64,000 nucleotides of DNA, from the NCBI RefSeq assembly GCF_007097395.1, contig NZ_VKDC01000002.1:186001-250000 (forward strand), written 5' to 3'. This stretch comes from Fulvivirga sp. M361 (GTDB lineage: Bacteria; Bacteroidota; Bacteroidia; Cytophagales; Cyclobacteriaceae). A model generated the notes under the pieces. The model did not search any database. It saw only the letters and a list, made by a program, of their open reading frames with translations, and had not been told where the DNA came from. Below, one piece after another: positions 44,662 through 54,532 of the stretch (positions are counted from its first letter, which is position 1; each line of letters opens with the position of its first letter). A program made the position numbers and the translations under genes.

Positions 44662-45564
44662 TCAGTTGGTCATTTGTTTGACATAATCAAGAATGCCAGG
44701 TATATTCTCCGGAGAAAACCATCGGGTATTGGTGTCTTTTTTAAACCAGGTCAGTTGACGTTTAGCATAGCGTCGTGAGTTACGTTTGAGTAACCGGATA
44801 CACTCCTCTTTGTCATAACGTCCGGACATGTAATCAAATATCTCTTTATAACCCACTGTCTGTAATGCATTAATATGACGGTATCGATATAACGATTTTG
44901 CCTCTTCAAAAAGGCCCTCCTCGATCATATTGTCCATTCGATCATTGATCCTTTCGTATAACTGATCTCTGGGCAATTCAAGACCTACTTTTATCACTTC
45001 AAACTTCCGGTCACTGACGGGTGGCTTTCGCCATTGAGAATAAGGCACACCTGTACCTATAAATACTTCTAAAGCCCTGATAACTCTTTGTGGGTTGTTT
45101 TTATCTACCTCTACTGCATAAACAGGGTCGGTGTTCATGAGCTGTTCTACCAATTTTTCCAGTCCCTCTTCTTCTAAACTTTCATTTAATCTTTCCCGGA
45201 CGGCAGGTTCAATATGTGGTATCTCAGCAAACCCTTTGGCCACGGCATCAACATACAGCCCTGACCCTCCGGCCATTATCAGGTAATTATTGTTTAAAAA
45301 TAGACGTTCAGTAAGTGCCAGCACTTCTTTTTCATACTTTCCGGCAGATACATTGGTAAAAATAGAATGCGAATTAATGAAATAATGCTTAACACAGGCT
45401 AATTCTTCAGCTGTAGGTTTAGCTGTTCCTATTTCCATTTCCTTATACAACTGCCTGGAATCAGCAGATATTATCTCAGAGCGAAAATGGTGGGCTAACG
45501 CTATGGCCAGCTTGGTCTTACCTACTGCAGTGGGGCCAACAACTGTCAGCAAATATTTCTTCAT
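44662..45564 (-). CDS. miaA: tRNA dimethylallyltransferase
   Basis: The enzyme transfers a dimethylallyl group to A37 of tRNAs reading U-starting codons. The P-loop GPTAVGKTKLAIALA is at residues 10-24, the second motif SADSRQLYKEMEIGTAKP follows, and GGSGLYVDA and DKNNPQRVIRALE mark the substrate channel. At 300 residues it is the normal size. It is monocistronic, divergent from the hybrid kinase gene. Confidence 0.95.
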   Translation of the reverse strand: MKKYLLTVVGPTAVGKTKLAIALAHHFRSEIISADSRQLYKEMEIGTAKPTAEELACVKHYFINSHSIFTNVSAGKYEKEVLALTERLFLNNNYLIMAGGSGLYVDAVAKGFAEIPHIEPAVRERLNESLEEEGLEKLVEQLMNTDPVYAVEVDKNNPQRVIRALEVFIGTGVPYSQWRKPPVSDRKFEVIKVGLELPRDQLYERINDRMDNMIEEGLFEEAKSLYRYRHINALQTVGYKEIFDYMSGRYDKEECIRLLKRNSRRYAKRQLTWFKKDTNTRWFSPENIPGILDYVKQMTN

Positions 45565-45651
45565 CAGACCAAAATTAGGAAGTATTTAGTAAGTTAAACA
45601 ACCTCATGACGAAGAATGTCGGTTGTTTAATATTTGTTATTTTCACAAGTA

Positions 45652-48015
45652 ATGATTTCCGAATCATATTATATCGAACAAATTGAGCAACTCAAGAAGG
45701 AGCTTCTGGCAGAAAGAAGTAAGAATACATTTACGAATGCCATGCTAGAGGGTGGCAATTTGAGTATATGGGCCATAAACAGCAATTTCAAACTTATTAA
45801 TTTCAATCAAAACTACTTTAATGAACTCCTGAGCGCGGATGAAATGGCACAGATCTCTTTTCAAGAGGGAGATAAACTGAAAAGCGTCTTGGTCAATTCA
45901 TTTTGGCAAGAAAAGTATGAAGTCGCTATGAAAGGTGAGTCTCTTAACTTTGAAATACGTCTTGACTATGAGCCCGGAGAAATATGGAAATCCGTATTCC
46001 TGAACCCAACTTACAACGAAACGGGTGAAATCATAGCGGTATCGGGACTGGCTTATGATATCACTGAAAAAATGCAGACACGCATCGATATCGTTAAAAA
46101 TGAGGAGAAATTCAGAACCATTTTCGAGTCTTTCCAGGACCTTTATTTTCGATGCGATTTCAAAGGAAAAATAATGATGTTAAGTCCCAGTGTGAAGGAA
46201 ATCACAGGTTTCACCGAAGAATCTATTATCGGAAAAGATAGCCGGGATTATTATATCTACTCACGTAAGACCAAATCTTTATTAAAACAATTAATACAAA
46301 AGAAAAGCATAAGGAACATAGAGTTTGATCTTGTACATGAGTCAGGAAAGAAGATCCCTTGTATCTGCAACCTTAGAATTGTGTTTGAGAATCAAAAGCC
46401 ATCGTACATTGAAGGGGTAGCCAGGGATATAACAAACCTGAAGAGGGCTCATGAACAGCTTCAATATTCTAAAGAAGTAGCCGAACGGTCGCTCAAGGTA
46501 AAGGAGCGTTTTCTTGCCAATATGAGTCATGAAATACGCACACCCCTTAATGGCATTATGGGTATGCTGCACCTGCTTAACAAAAGTGAGCTCAAACCAA
46601 AGCAACAACAGCACTTAAAAGCTTTGAAAGGCTCTGCCGATATTTTGATGGAGGTATTAAATGATTTGCTGGATATTTCCAAAATAGAAGCAGGTAAAAT
46701 GGTACCTAAACATGCTAATTTTAACGTTCATGACTTTATGGAGAAAATATCACTTCTCTATTTTGGTCAGGCGGAAAAAAATGGCCTTAAAATAAGTTTT
46801 GATATAAAACCGGGAGTACCCGAAATAATCTTTTCAGATGAAACCAAATTACTCCAGATTTTTTCCAATCTCATCTCAAACGCGATCAAATTCACATTAA
46901 AAGGCGGGGAGATCAATGTCATTCTTCAATTAGAAGAAAACATTGATGACAAAAAGTATTTATTCAAAGGAATAGTGTCGGATACTGGTATAGGTATTTC
47001 TTCGAAAGACAGGAGGCGGCTGTTCAAAAGCTTCACCCAACTGGACAGTTCAAACAGTAAATCTTACAAAGGCACTGGTCTCGGCCTATATTTGTCAAAA
47101 CGCCTGACCCGTCTTTTCAAAGGTGACATTGGGGTAGAATCTCAGCTGGGGAAGGGGAGTAGTTTTTGGTTCACCTTTAATACATCAGCCAGTCGACATC
47201 GCAAAAAAGGCTCTAAAGAAAAAAATCAAGACCTGGTTTTACTTACTAATTCACCACGCATTCTCATTGTTGATGATAATGCTATCAATCTCCAATTAGC
47301 CGCTGAACTATTGAAAAAGTCGGGAGGGGTAACAAATACCGCCGGCAGTGGTTTTGAAGCCTTAAAAAAATGTAAGAAAACGGTTTTTGACCTGATCGTT
47401 ATGGATATTCAAATGCCTGATATGGATGGTGTAGCTACTACGCTTAAAATTCGACAAACCAGCAAAAACAAAAAAACTCCCATCATAGCCATGACTGCCT
47501 ACTCCACAAAGGAAGACAGCAATGAGTTCCTGGAGGCTGGCATGGATGACTATTTGTCTAAACCCATCAATCCGTCCAAGTTATTAAAAAAAGTAAAAAG
47601 ATGGACTGAGGGCATTATTTTGGAAAGCCATGATGACAAAGATAACCGTGGAAACGACCTCCTTACGGTCAATTATTCTACACTCGCTACACTGGCCAAG
47701 TATGGTGGCCAGGAAATGGTAGATGAGGCACTAAAGGAGTTTGAACAAGAGTTTACCGATCAGTTGAAATCATCAAAACAATTTTTCAAGCTTAAAAAGC
47801 TTAAAGAAATAGCTGTTATCTTTCACACACTAAAAGGTAATGCAGGCACGCTGGGCCTGGAAAAGATCTCAGCCAGCGCCGAGATCTTAGAAAATGGCGT
47901 AAAAACAAAAAAATATCATATTTTTGAAGGTGAAATTGAAAACCTCCAAATGTTATTTGAGGACTTCAAGAAAGAAATAAACGCTGGTAAAACTAAAATC
48001 TCAATTAATGGCTAA
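45652..48015 (+). CDS. PAS-PAS hybrid histidine kinase with receiver and Hpt domain
   Basis: The 787-residue protein has two PAS domains (about residues 30-140 and 150-260), a HisKA domain with the phospho-acceptor His293 in FLANMSHEIRTPLNGIMG, an ATPase domain (SDTGIGIS, GTGLGLYLSKRL), a receiver with Asp585 in VMDIQMPDMDG, and a C-terminal Hpt domain with His725 in FHTLKGNAGTLG. It has no membrane segment and is cytoplasmic. The whole His-Asp-His relay is in one chain. The frame opens at a TTG 18 bp earlier; ATG 45652 is preferred. The next gene, a response regulator, overlaps by 8 bp. Confidence 0.9.
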   Translation: MISESYYIEQIEQLKKELLAERSKNTFTNAMLEGGNLSIWAINSNFKLINFNQNYFNELLSADEMAQISFQEGDKLKSVLVNSFWQEKYEVAMKGESLNFEIRLDYEPGEIWKSVFLNPTYNETGEIIAVSGLAYDITEKMQTRIDIVKNEEKFRTIFESFQDLYFRCDFKGKIMMLSPSVKEITGFTEESIIGKDSRDYYIYSRKTKSLLKQLIQKKSIRNIEFDLVHESGKKIPCICNLRIVFENQKPSYIEGVARDITNLKRAHEQLQYSKEVAERSLKVKERFLANMSHEIRTPLNGIMGMLHLLNKSELKPKQQQHLKALKGSADILMEVLNDLLDISKIEAGKMVPKHANFNVHDFMEKISLLYFGQAEKNGLKISFDIKPGVPEIIFSDETKLLQIFSNLISNAIKFTLKGGEINVILQLEENIDDKKYLFKGIVSDTGIGISSKDRRRLFKSFTQLDSSNSKSYKGTGLGLYLSKRLTRLFKGDIGVESQLGKGSSFWFTFNTSASRHRKKGSKEKNQDLVLLTNSPRILIVDDNAINLQLAAELLKKSGGVTNTAGSGFEALKKCKKTVFDLIVMDIQMPDMDGVATTLKIRQTSKNKKTPIIAMTAYSTKEDSNEFLEAGMDDYLSKPINPSKLLKKVKRWTEGIILESHDDKDNRGNDLLTVNYSTLATLAKYGGQEMVDEALKEFEQEFTDQLKSSKQFFKLKKLKEIAVIFHTLKGNAGTLGLEKISASAEILENGVKTKKYHIFEGEIENLQMLFEDFKKEINAGKTKISING

Positions 48016-48376
48016 GAGGATCCTACTTGCAGATGACAGCCCCGTAATACAAACGCTATCTAAAAAAATATTTCAAGGACAAGGCTTTTATATTAAGGGT
48101 ATAAAGTCGGGAAAGACTGTCTTAGAAGAAGTTAGAGTAAATGATTATGACGTAATCATACTCGATATCATACTACCTGGTGCAAATGGAATGGAACTTG
48201 CCAAGGAGATACGTGATCTCAATGACAAGAAAAAAGCGGAAGTACCCATCATAGCGATATCAGGTAATTACAAAAACTACCGCAAAGAAGACTTCGAAGA
48301 TGCAGGTATAAACGAGTATTTAATCAAGCCGCTTGATTACGATGCGCTCGTTAATGCTGTAAAAAAATATGTCTGA
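48008..48376 (+). CDS. Single-domain response regulator
   Basis: The 122-residue protein is a bare receiver domain: LADDSPVIQTL with the acidic pair, phospho-accepting Asp53 in VIILDIILPGANG, the Thr/Ser switch IIAISG and Lys in YLIKPLDY. It overlaps the hybrid kinase gene by 8 bp and is its likely relay partner. There is no output domain, so it acts by protein contact or as a phosphate sink. Confidence 0.88.
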   Translation: MAKRILLADDSPVIQTLSKKIFQGQGFYIKGIKSGKTVLEEVRVNDYDVIILDIILPGANGMELAKEIRDLNDKKKAEVPIIAISGNYKNYRKEDFEDAGINEYLIKPLDYDALVNAVKKYV

Positions 48377-48379
48377 TCC

Positions 48380-48655
48380 ATGTTAATTAAGTATTCAAAG
48401 CATTTTCTGAATAAACTGGAAGATCTGATTGCAGAATCTGATTATATGCTTAGATACGAACGTGGCAATTTTCAATCAGGGTGGTGTGTCCTGCGAGATA
48501 CCAAAATCATTATAGTCAATAAATTTTTCGCCGTAGATGGCAAAATTAATTGTTTACTGGACATCATAAAATCAGTAGACCTGGACAGTGAGCAGTTAAG
48601 TGAAAAAAATCGAAAGCTCTATTTTGAACTGGCCCAAACAGAGTTAGAGCTTTGA
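48380..48655 (+). CDS. Conserved small protein, unknown function
   Basis: The 91-residue protein starts 3 bp after the response regulator and overlaps the MBL hydrolase gene by 4 bp. The segment YMLRYERGNFQSGWCVLRD followed by IIIVNKFFAVDGKINCLLDI is found in small uncharacterised Bacteroidetes proteins. There is no membrane segment or known domain. Its place in a tight operon suggests a real gene. Confidence 0.65.
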   Translation: MLIKYSKHFLNKLEDLIAESDYMLRYERGNFQSGWCVLRDTKIIIVNKFFAVDGKINCLLDIIKSVDLDSEQLSEKNRKLYFELAQTELEL

Positions 48656-49413
48656 AAGTCACATTTTTAGGCACCGGCACATCACAAGGAGTGCCTGTAA
48701 TAGCCTGCGACTGTGTAGTATGTAATTCCTTAGATTTCAGAGATAAAAGGTTACGCACTTCCGTGCATCTGGAAGTCGATCAAAAGAGTTTTGTTATAGA
48801 TACGGGGCCAGACTTTAGACAGCAAGTTCTCCGGGAAAAGGTTAAGCACCTGGATGCAGTCATTTTTACCCATGAACATAAAGACCATACTGCCGGATTA
48901 GATGATGTGCGAGCATTTAATTTCCGACAAAAAAGGGATATGCCTATATATGCACGAAAAAAGGTCTTGAACCAACTCAAGAGAGAGTTCAGTTATGCTT
49001 TTGAAGAGATCAAATACCCTGGGGTTCCACAAATTCAAACACATGAAATTGATGGCGGTTCTTTTGAAGTTAATGGAATAACATTTATGCCCATAGAAGT
49101 GCTACACTATAAATTACCTGTATTTGGTTATCGTGTAGAAGATTTTACATACATTACAGACGCCAACTACATCAGTGAAGAAGAAAAAAACAAAATCAAG
49201 GGCAGCAAAGTACTTGTTATAAATGCATTGCAACGGGACAATCATATCTCGCATTACAACTTAGAGGAAGCACTCGAGTTAGCTCGTGAAATGGACGCAG
49301 AACGTACTTATTTTACACACATAAGTCATAAGATGGGTAAGCATAAAACAATAGAAGCAGAATTACCTGATAATGTTGCCCTGGCTCATGACGGCCTTAA
49401 GATCAGCATTTAA
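48652..49413 (+). CDS. MBL-fold metal-dependent hydrolase (PhnP-like)
   Basis: The 253-residue protein carries the metallo-beta-lactamase motif HEHKDHTAGLDD and further metal ligands in GYRVEDFTYITDANY and YFTHISHKMGKHK. The start GTGTSQGVPVIACDCVVC, with two Cys pairs (CDC, C), matches the PhnP-like group, which hydrolyses cyclic phosphates. Translation starts at a TTG overlapping the previous stop by 4 bp. Confidence 0.85.
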   Translation: MKVTFLGTGTSQGVPVIACDCVVCNSLDFRDKRLRTSVHLEVDQKSFVIDTGPDFRQQVLREKVKHLDAVIFTHEHKDHTAGLDDVRAFNFRQKRDMPIYARKKVLNQLKREFSYAFEEIKYPGVPQIQTHEIDGGSFEVNGITFMPIEVLHYKLPVFGYRVEDFTYITDANYISEEEKNKIKGSKVLVINALQRDNHISHYNLEEALELAREMDAERTYFTHISHKMGKHKTIEAELPDNVALAHDGLKISI

Positions 49414-49415
49414 GC

Positions 49416-50963
49416 GTGCATAATAATTATCATTTTTTAAAATACCTGGTTCCTGCACTTGGTGAAAAACTCATCGGGACCACTTTAACTGCATGCTTTT
49501 CTCAAAATAAAAATGAGTTGATCCTTGCGTTCGGACAAGATCCGACGTTTCTGATCAAGGCTTATCTCAATCCCTCTTTCTGCTGCCTTTCATTCCCTGA
49601 AGAATTCCGTCGTGCACGAAAAAACAGCGTAGACCTATTTACACCTGCCATCAATGAAACAGTCTGTGAAGTCAAAATCTACTTAAATGAACGATGTTTT
49701 TCAATTCATTTTCAAAATGAGGCTTGCTTAATTTTTAAGATGCATGGGAATCGTTCAAATATCATTCTATTCTCAAACAATGAGGTGATAGAAGTTTTTA
49801 AGAATAGCCTTGAAAATGATTTCAAAATACAGCCTGGTCAGCTTAATCGTACGATAGACCAGTCAAAGGCAGCCTTTTTATCCTCTGATAGAAACCTGAA
49901 GGCGCTGTTTCCTACTTTCGGGCCTATACCTATCGCCCATTTAGAAGGAATGGGCTTTAATACACTTGATATTGATGAGCAATGGGAAGCTGTTAAGAAG
50001 TTGTTGCAGTTACTTGACAACAAAAAAATTTTTATGGTAAAATGGAATGAACAACGTCACCTTAGCCTTTTAAAAACAGGAGACGTATTGGAAGAGTTTC
50101 AAAGCCCTCTGGCAGCACTCAACACTTTTTTCCTTAGCAGAATTACGACAGACGCATTTAACACAGAAAAACGTTCGGTGTTAACCCGGCTAACACAAGA
50201 TATCAAAAAGGTAAAAGGGTATATTAAAAATACATCAGTAAAGCTTGATCAAATTAATCACGAAACTAACTACTCACAATTAGGTGACATTTTAATGGCT
50301 CACTTACATAACATTAAGCCTTCCATAAAAACCGTGACTCTTCCTAATTTTTACAAGGACAATACCCCTGTCACCATAAAACTAAAACGTGATCTATCAG
50401 CCCAGAAAAACGCAGAAATCTACTATAGAAAATCAAAAAATCAGTCCCGGGAAATAAGCATACTAACTCAGAATATAACTCAAAAGAAACTATTTCTTAG
50501 TAAACTCCTTGGCCGGAAACAGGCCATTGAAAATACGGAAAGTTTAAAAGAGTTAAGGGCTTTGACTCCAAAGAGAGAGACTAAGCTTAAGCAAGAAAAG
50601 ACTAAACCCTACCGTGTACATCATTTCGGTGGCTATGAGATCCGTATTGGAAAAAATGCACGAAACAATGATGAAATGATCAAGGGCCACGCTCATAAGG
50701 AAGATCTATGGCTACATGCCAAGGATGTAAGCGGGTCACATGTACTGATCAAAAATCAGCAAGGGAAAATTATTCCGGATTTCGTGATAGAGCATGCGGC
50801 AGAACTTGCCGCTTATTATTCTAAAAGAAAAAACGATACACTATGCCCTGTGATCTACACTCCCAGAAAGTATATTAGAAAGAGAAAAGGTGACCCGCCC
50901 GGAGCTGTCGTGGTAGACAGAGAAAAGGTAATGCTTGTACCCCCCAGGCCAGATCATAGTTAG
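49416..50963 (+). CDS. NFACT-R domain protein (RqcH-like)
   Basis: The 515-residue protein has an NFACT-N region with a divergent first 250 residues, a coiled-coil region around residues 260-390 and the NFACT-R domain with IRIGKNARNNDEMIKGHA, DLWLHAKDVSGSHVLI and CPVIYTPRKYIRKRKGDPPG. RqcH proteins attach alanine tails to nascent chains on stalled 50S subunits. The start is GTG 49416, 2 bp after the MBL gene. It closes the operon that began with the hybrid kinase. Confidence 0.85.
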   Translation: MHNNYHFLKYLVPALGEKLIGTTLTACFSQNKNELILAFGQDPTFLIKAYLNPSFCCLSFPEEFRRARKNSVDLFTPAINETVCEVKIYLNERCFSIHFQNEACLIFKMHGNRSNIILFSNNEVIEVFKNSLENDFKIQPGQLNRTIDQSKAAFLSSDRNLKALFPTFGPIPIAHLEGMGFNTLDIDEQWEAVKKLLQLLDNKKIFMVKWNEQRHLSLLKTGDVLEEFQSPLAALNTFFLSRITTDAFNTEKRSVLTRLTQDIKKVKGYIKNTSVKLDQINHETNYSQLGDILMAHLHNIKPSIKTVTLPNFYKDNTPVTIKLKRDLSAQKNAEIYYRKSKNQSREISILTQNITQKKLFLSKLLGRKQAIENTESLKELRALTPKRETKLKQEKTKPYRVHHFGGYEIRIGKNARNNDEMIKGHAHKEDLWLHAKDVSGSHVLIKNQQGKIIPDFVIEHAAELAAYYSKRKNDTLCPVIYTPRKYIRKRKGDPPGAVVVDREKVMLVPPRPDHS

Positions 50964-50975
50964 CATTTGAACTAT

Positions 50976-50992
50976 AGCATTTACTGAATGCT
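50976..50992. terminator. Weak hairpin between NFACT gene and pyk
   Basis: AGCATT (50976-50981) pairs with AATGCT (50987-50992) over a 5-base loop between two convergent genes. There is no T-run. A bidirectional terminator is possible but weak. Confidence 0.3.
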
Positions 50993-52422
50993 TAGTTTAC
51001 CACATTTAGTTTGATGGTATTTGTTCTGCCTCTTTCATCTATCGGCATGCTGGCAGTAGTAATAAATACATCCCCTTTACCAATATGTTCTTTACTCTTT
51101 AATATTTCTTCAATATCGGCAAACGTATCATCCGTAGAAACTTCTTTATCATAATAGAAGCCTCTTACCCCCCATACCAGGTTGATAATATTCAATAATG
51201 GCTTATTGCTTGTGAAAATGAATATATTCGCTTTCGGCCTATGAGCAGCCAGTTTAAATGCAGTATATCCCGATTGGGTCATACCAACAATAGCCGTAGC
51301 TTTTGAAGCTTTTGCCAAACGGCAGGAATTTAATATGAGCGTACTATTTAAGAAAAGGGGATCTTCCTGGTCAGGAAGGTCATGTTTAAAGTAAACATCA
51401 GCCTGCCGCTCCACACAACTCACTGTGTTGACCATACTTTTCACCACTTCTATTGGGTACATACCTGCAGCAGTTTCTGCTGACAGCATCAACGTATCGG
51501 CACCGTCCATCACGGCATTCGCGACATCATTGGTTTCTGCACGCGTAGGTCTTGGATTTTCTATCATGCTTTCCATCATTTGGGTAGCTATGATCACTGG
51601 TTTTGCTGCTCTATTGCACTTATTTACAATCATTTTTTGTGCCATAGGCACCTCCTCCATAAAGATCTCAACCCCTAAATCACCTCGGGCCACCATTACT
51701 GCATCAGTAGCACTAATGATCTCATCTATATTTTTAATGGCTTCGGGTTTTTCTATCTTGGCAACTATTCGCGTAGATTTATTTTCTTTTTCTATAATAG
51801 ACCTAAGCTCTCTAATATCAGCTGCTTCACGTACAAACGATAGCGCTATCCAATCCAAATCGTTCTTAAGACCAAATTCAAGGTCTTTCAGATCCTTCTC
51901 AGTAAGGCAGGGCGCAGAAACTTTAGTGAAAGGCAGGTTAATTCCTTTCCTGGACTTAAGTTTTCCACCATAAATGACCTCAGTAACCACCTGATCTCCC
52001 TCTATGCTCTTTACTTTTAGCTCGATCTTACCATCATCGATCAGGATCATATCACCCGGGGATACATCTTTAGGCAAATTAGTATACACGGTACTGGCCA
52101 TCTCACTATTCCCTATCATGTCTTTGATTGAAATAATGAATTTATCACCTTTCTTTATCCTGGCACCTTTTTCCACCTCACCAAGTCTGATCTTAGGTCC
52201 TTGCAGATCTTGTAAAAGGCTAACATGGGTAGCCAGTTCCTCATTCAGCTCTCTTACGAATTGAATAACCTTTGAATGATCCTCATGCGTACCATGTGAA
52301 AAATTCAATCTGAAGATGTCAACACCGGTTAACATTAGTTCTCTCAGTGTCTCTTTATTATTGGAAGCCGGCCCTACGGTGGCTATGATCTTGGTCTTAT
52401 TAAAATGTATCTTTTGACTCAT
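50992..52422 (-). CDS. pyk: Pyruvate kinase
   Basis: The enzyme converts PEP and ADP to pyruvate and ATP, the last step of glycolysis. At 476 residues it is the normal bacterial length. ATVGPASNNKETLRELM and VDIFRLNFSHGTHEDH open the barrel, VAKIEKPEAIKNIDEII contains the conserved Lys, MVARGDLGVEI is the signature, and a C-terminal domain follows with ATASM-like ends. It is monocistronic except for the IPExxxVDY gene upstream, which starts 4 bp before it. Confidence 0.96.
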   Translation of the reverse strand: MSQKIHFNKTKIIATVGPASNNKETLRELMLTGVDIFRLNFSHGTHEDHSKVIQFVRELNEELATHVSLLQDLQGPKIRLGEVEKGARIKKGDKFIISIKDMIGNSEMASTVYTNLPKDVSPGDMILIDDGKIELKVKSIEGDQVVTEVIYGGKLKSRKGINLPFTKVSAPCLTEKDLKDLEFGLKNDLDWIALSFVREAADIRELRSIIEKENKSTRIVAKIEKPEAIKNIDEIISATDAVMVARGDLGVEIFMEEVPMAQKMIVNKCNRAAKPVIIATQMMESMIENPRPTRAETNDVANAVMDGADTLMLSAETAAGMYPIEVVKSMVNTVSCVERQADVYFKHDLPDQEDPLFLNSTLILNSCRLAKASKATAIVGMTQSGYTAFKLAAHRPKANIFIFTSNKPLLNIINLVWGVRGFYYDKEVSTDDTFADIEEILKSKEHIGKGDVFITTASMPIDERGRTNTIKLNVVN

Positions 52423-52425
52423 ACT

Positions 52426-52851
52426 CTAACTTAAAAAATTGTCTCGTGACTTCAAGGTGTTCACTTGAAGGTCGGCAATATATTCAATCCATTTAATTTC
52501 CTTTAATTCTTTTATCATTTCTTGTGCTGAAAACGATTGCAAAGAAACTTCTGTTTTAAGCAAGTAGTCAAAATGAATAAATTCCGGTAGCAAGTAAACA
52601 TTTTCCCCACTCAAGCTTCTGTTTTTATATAACTTATATCCCTCTGATTCGCGTCTGAAGGTATACATACCAAAAGGCTGCTCGCAGGCAGTTTTATCCT
52701 CAATAATATGATCTGCGTCACGTACCAGATGAAGATCCAGTTGATTGTTAATGGCCCAGGCTAGTTTATAAAATTTAACAGATGAACTGATACCAAATAA
52801 TATGAAATCATAATCAAAGTCTACGACTAGTTTTGTTCTTTTTTGCGCCAT
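52426..52851 (-). CDS. IPExxxVDY family protein
   Basis: The Bacteroidetes-specific family is named for its motif, present here as LLPEFIHFDYLL. The protein is about 141 residues with no signal peptide. It sits 3 bp upstream of pyk, an arrangement common in the phylum. Function is unknown. The frame opens at ATG 52863; ATG 52851 (MAQKRTKLVVDFDYD) is preferred. It diverges from the acpP gene. Confidence 0.8.
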   Translation of the reverse strand: MAQKRTKLVVDFDYDFILFGISSSVKFYKLAWAINNQLDLHLVRDADHIIEDKTACEQPFGMYTFRRESEGYKLYKNRSLSGENVYLLPEFIHFDYLLKTEVSLQSFSAQEMIKELKEIKWIEYIADLQVNTLKSRDNFLS

Positions 52852-52937
52852 GGTATTTTGCAAAAGTAGTGGCTAATTTCCATTATTTTTCACTAGAAAT
52901 AGGGTAAATAATACAGTCGATAACTTTGTATAAATTG

Positions 52938-52969
52938 TTTGGCATTAAGGCTTAGAATGTATTTCTTTG
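52938..52969 (+). promoter_or_regulatory. Candidate promoter for acpP
   Basis: TTTG at 52938-52941 is followed after 20 bp by TTTCTTTG at 52962-52969, one base from the TAnnTTTG consensus. It would give a leader of about 25 bases before the acpP ATG. A second TAACTTTG at 52921-52928 also fits the -7 box but has no -33 partner. Confidence 0.4.
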
Positions 52970-52997
52970 CAGATATTTTAACTAAATCATATTAAAC

Positions 52998-53234
52998 ATG
53001 TCTGAAATAGCGCAAAAAGTTAAATCTATTATTATCGATAAGCTGGGTGTTGAGGAATCTGAGGTTACCCCTGAAGCAAGCTTCACTAACGATTTGGGGG
53101 CTGACTCATTAGATACTGTTGAATTAATAATGGAATTCGAAAAAGAATTCAACATTTCTATTCCCGACGATCAAGCTGAAAACATTGCTACCGTAGGACA
53201 GGCAATCTCTTATCTTGAAGAAAACGTAAAGTAA
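52998..53234 (+). CDS. acpP: Acyl carrier protein
   Basis: The 78-residue acidic protein has the phosphopantetheine-attachment motif [17 protein letters not shown] with Ser37. It carries acyl chains as thioesters during fatty-acid synthesis in the cytoplasm. It is followed after 40 bp by fabF and then by rnc, the classical bacterial order. Confidence 0.97.
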   Translation: MSEIAQKVKSIIIDKLGVEESEVTPEASFTNDLGADSLDTVELIMEFEKEFNISIPDDQAENIATVGQAISYLEENVK

Positions 53235-53274
53235 TTTAATAATATTCACACCCCCCACATTCCAAAATTCTTTT

Positions 53275-54528
53275 ATGACTCTTAAAAGAGTAGTAGTTAC
53301 TGGTTTAGGCGCACTAACACCCATTGGCAATACTTCTGTCGAATACTGGCAGGGGCTTAAACATGGAGTTAGTGGTGCTGCACGTATCACACGTTTTGAT
53401 CCGGAGAAATTCAGGACTCAATTTGCCTGTGAAGTTAAAAACTTTAGCGCTGAAGATCACTTCGATCGCAAAGAGGCCAGAAAAATGGATCCTTTTTCGC
53501 AGTACGCCTTGGTAGTATCACAAGAGGCCATGGATGACTCCAATTTAAAGTTGGACACCATTAACCTTGACAAAGCCGGAGTCATATGGGGTTCGGGAAT
53601 AGGAGGATTAAAGACTTTCCAGGATGAAGTAAGGAGCTATTCTCAAAATGATAATACTCCAAGGTTTAGCCCTTTCTTCATTCCGAAGATGATCGCAGAT
53701 ATTTCTGCAGGTCATATTTCTATTAAATATGGTTTCAGAGGACCCAACTTCGTTACAGTTTCTGCCTGTGCTTCTGCTACCAATGCGATTATAGACGCAC
53801 TGAATTATATCCGTCTCGGCCATATGGACGTTGCCATAGCCGGTGGTAGTGAAGCGGCCGTCACAGAGGCCGGTATAGGTGGTTTTAATTCGATGAAAGC
53901 GCTTTCGGAACGTAATGATTCGCCAGAAACAGCGTCCAGACCTTTTGATAAAGATCGGGACGGATTCGTATTGGGAGAAGGCGCCGCAGCTTTGATTCTG
54001 GAAGAATACGAACATGCCAAAGCAAGAGGAGCAAAAATCTACGCCGAACTCATTGGTGGCGGTATGTCAGCCGATGCACACCATATTACTGCACCTCACC
54101 CGGAAGGCTTAGGCGCTACTAACGTGATGCTCAATGCACTTAATGATGCTAACATATCTCCTGATCAAGTTAATTACATTAATGTACATGGTACGTCTAC
54201 ACCACTAGGCGATATGAGTGAGACACTGGCCATAAAAAGAGTATTCGGGGAGCATGCTTATAATCTCAATATTAGTTCTACAAAATCTATGACCGGGCAC
54301 TTACTTGGTGCGGCCGGAGCTATCGAAGCAGTAGCCTCTATATTAGCACTTGAGCATAACACTGTACCCCCTACTATCAATCACTTTACAGATGACGATC
54401 AGTTAGACAACAAATTGAATTTAACATTCAATAAATCCCAGGAAAAGGATTTGAAAGTTGCATTGAGTAATACGTTTGGTTTTGGTGGTCATAATACGTC
54501 GATTATATTTAGGAAACTAGACGAATAA
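53275..54528 (+). CDS. fabF: Beta-ketoacyl-ACP synthase II
   Basis: The enzyme condenses acyl-ACP with malonyl-ACP. The 417-residue thiolase fold carries Cys165 in VSACASATNAI and the two catalytic histidines in VHGTSTPLGD and GHLLGAAGAIEA. The DDG-free end SNTFGFGGHNTSIIFRK is typical of FabF. It follows acpP and is 4 bp before rnc. It is of normal length. Confidence 0.96.
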   Translation: MTLKRVVVTGLGALTPIGNTSVEYWQGLKHGVSGAARITRFDPEKFRTQFACEVKNFSAEDHFDRKEARKMDPFSQYALVVSQEAMDDSNLKLDTINLDKAGVIWGSGIGGLKTFQDEVRSYSQNDNTPRFSPFFIPKMIADISAGHISIKYGFRGPNFVTVSACASATNAIIDALNYIRLGHMDVAIAGGSEAAVTEAGIGGFNSMKALSERNDSPETASRPFDKDRDGFVLGEGAAALILEEYEHAKARGAKIYAELIGGGMSADAHHITAPHPEGLGATNVMLNALNDANISPDQVNYINVHGTSTPLGDMSETLAIKRVFGEHAYNLNISSTKSMTGHLLGAAGAIEAVASILALEHNTVPPTINHFTDDDQLDNKLNLTFNKSQEKDLKVALSNTFGFGGHNTSIIFRKLDE

Positions 54529-54532
54529 CCTG

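Noticed and set aside
53608-54015. Minus-strand ORF of 135 codons inside fabF
   Set aside because: Shadow frame of fabF with no start context, no motif and no conservation expected.
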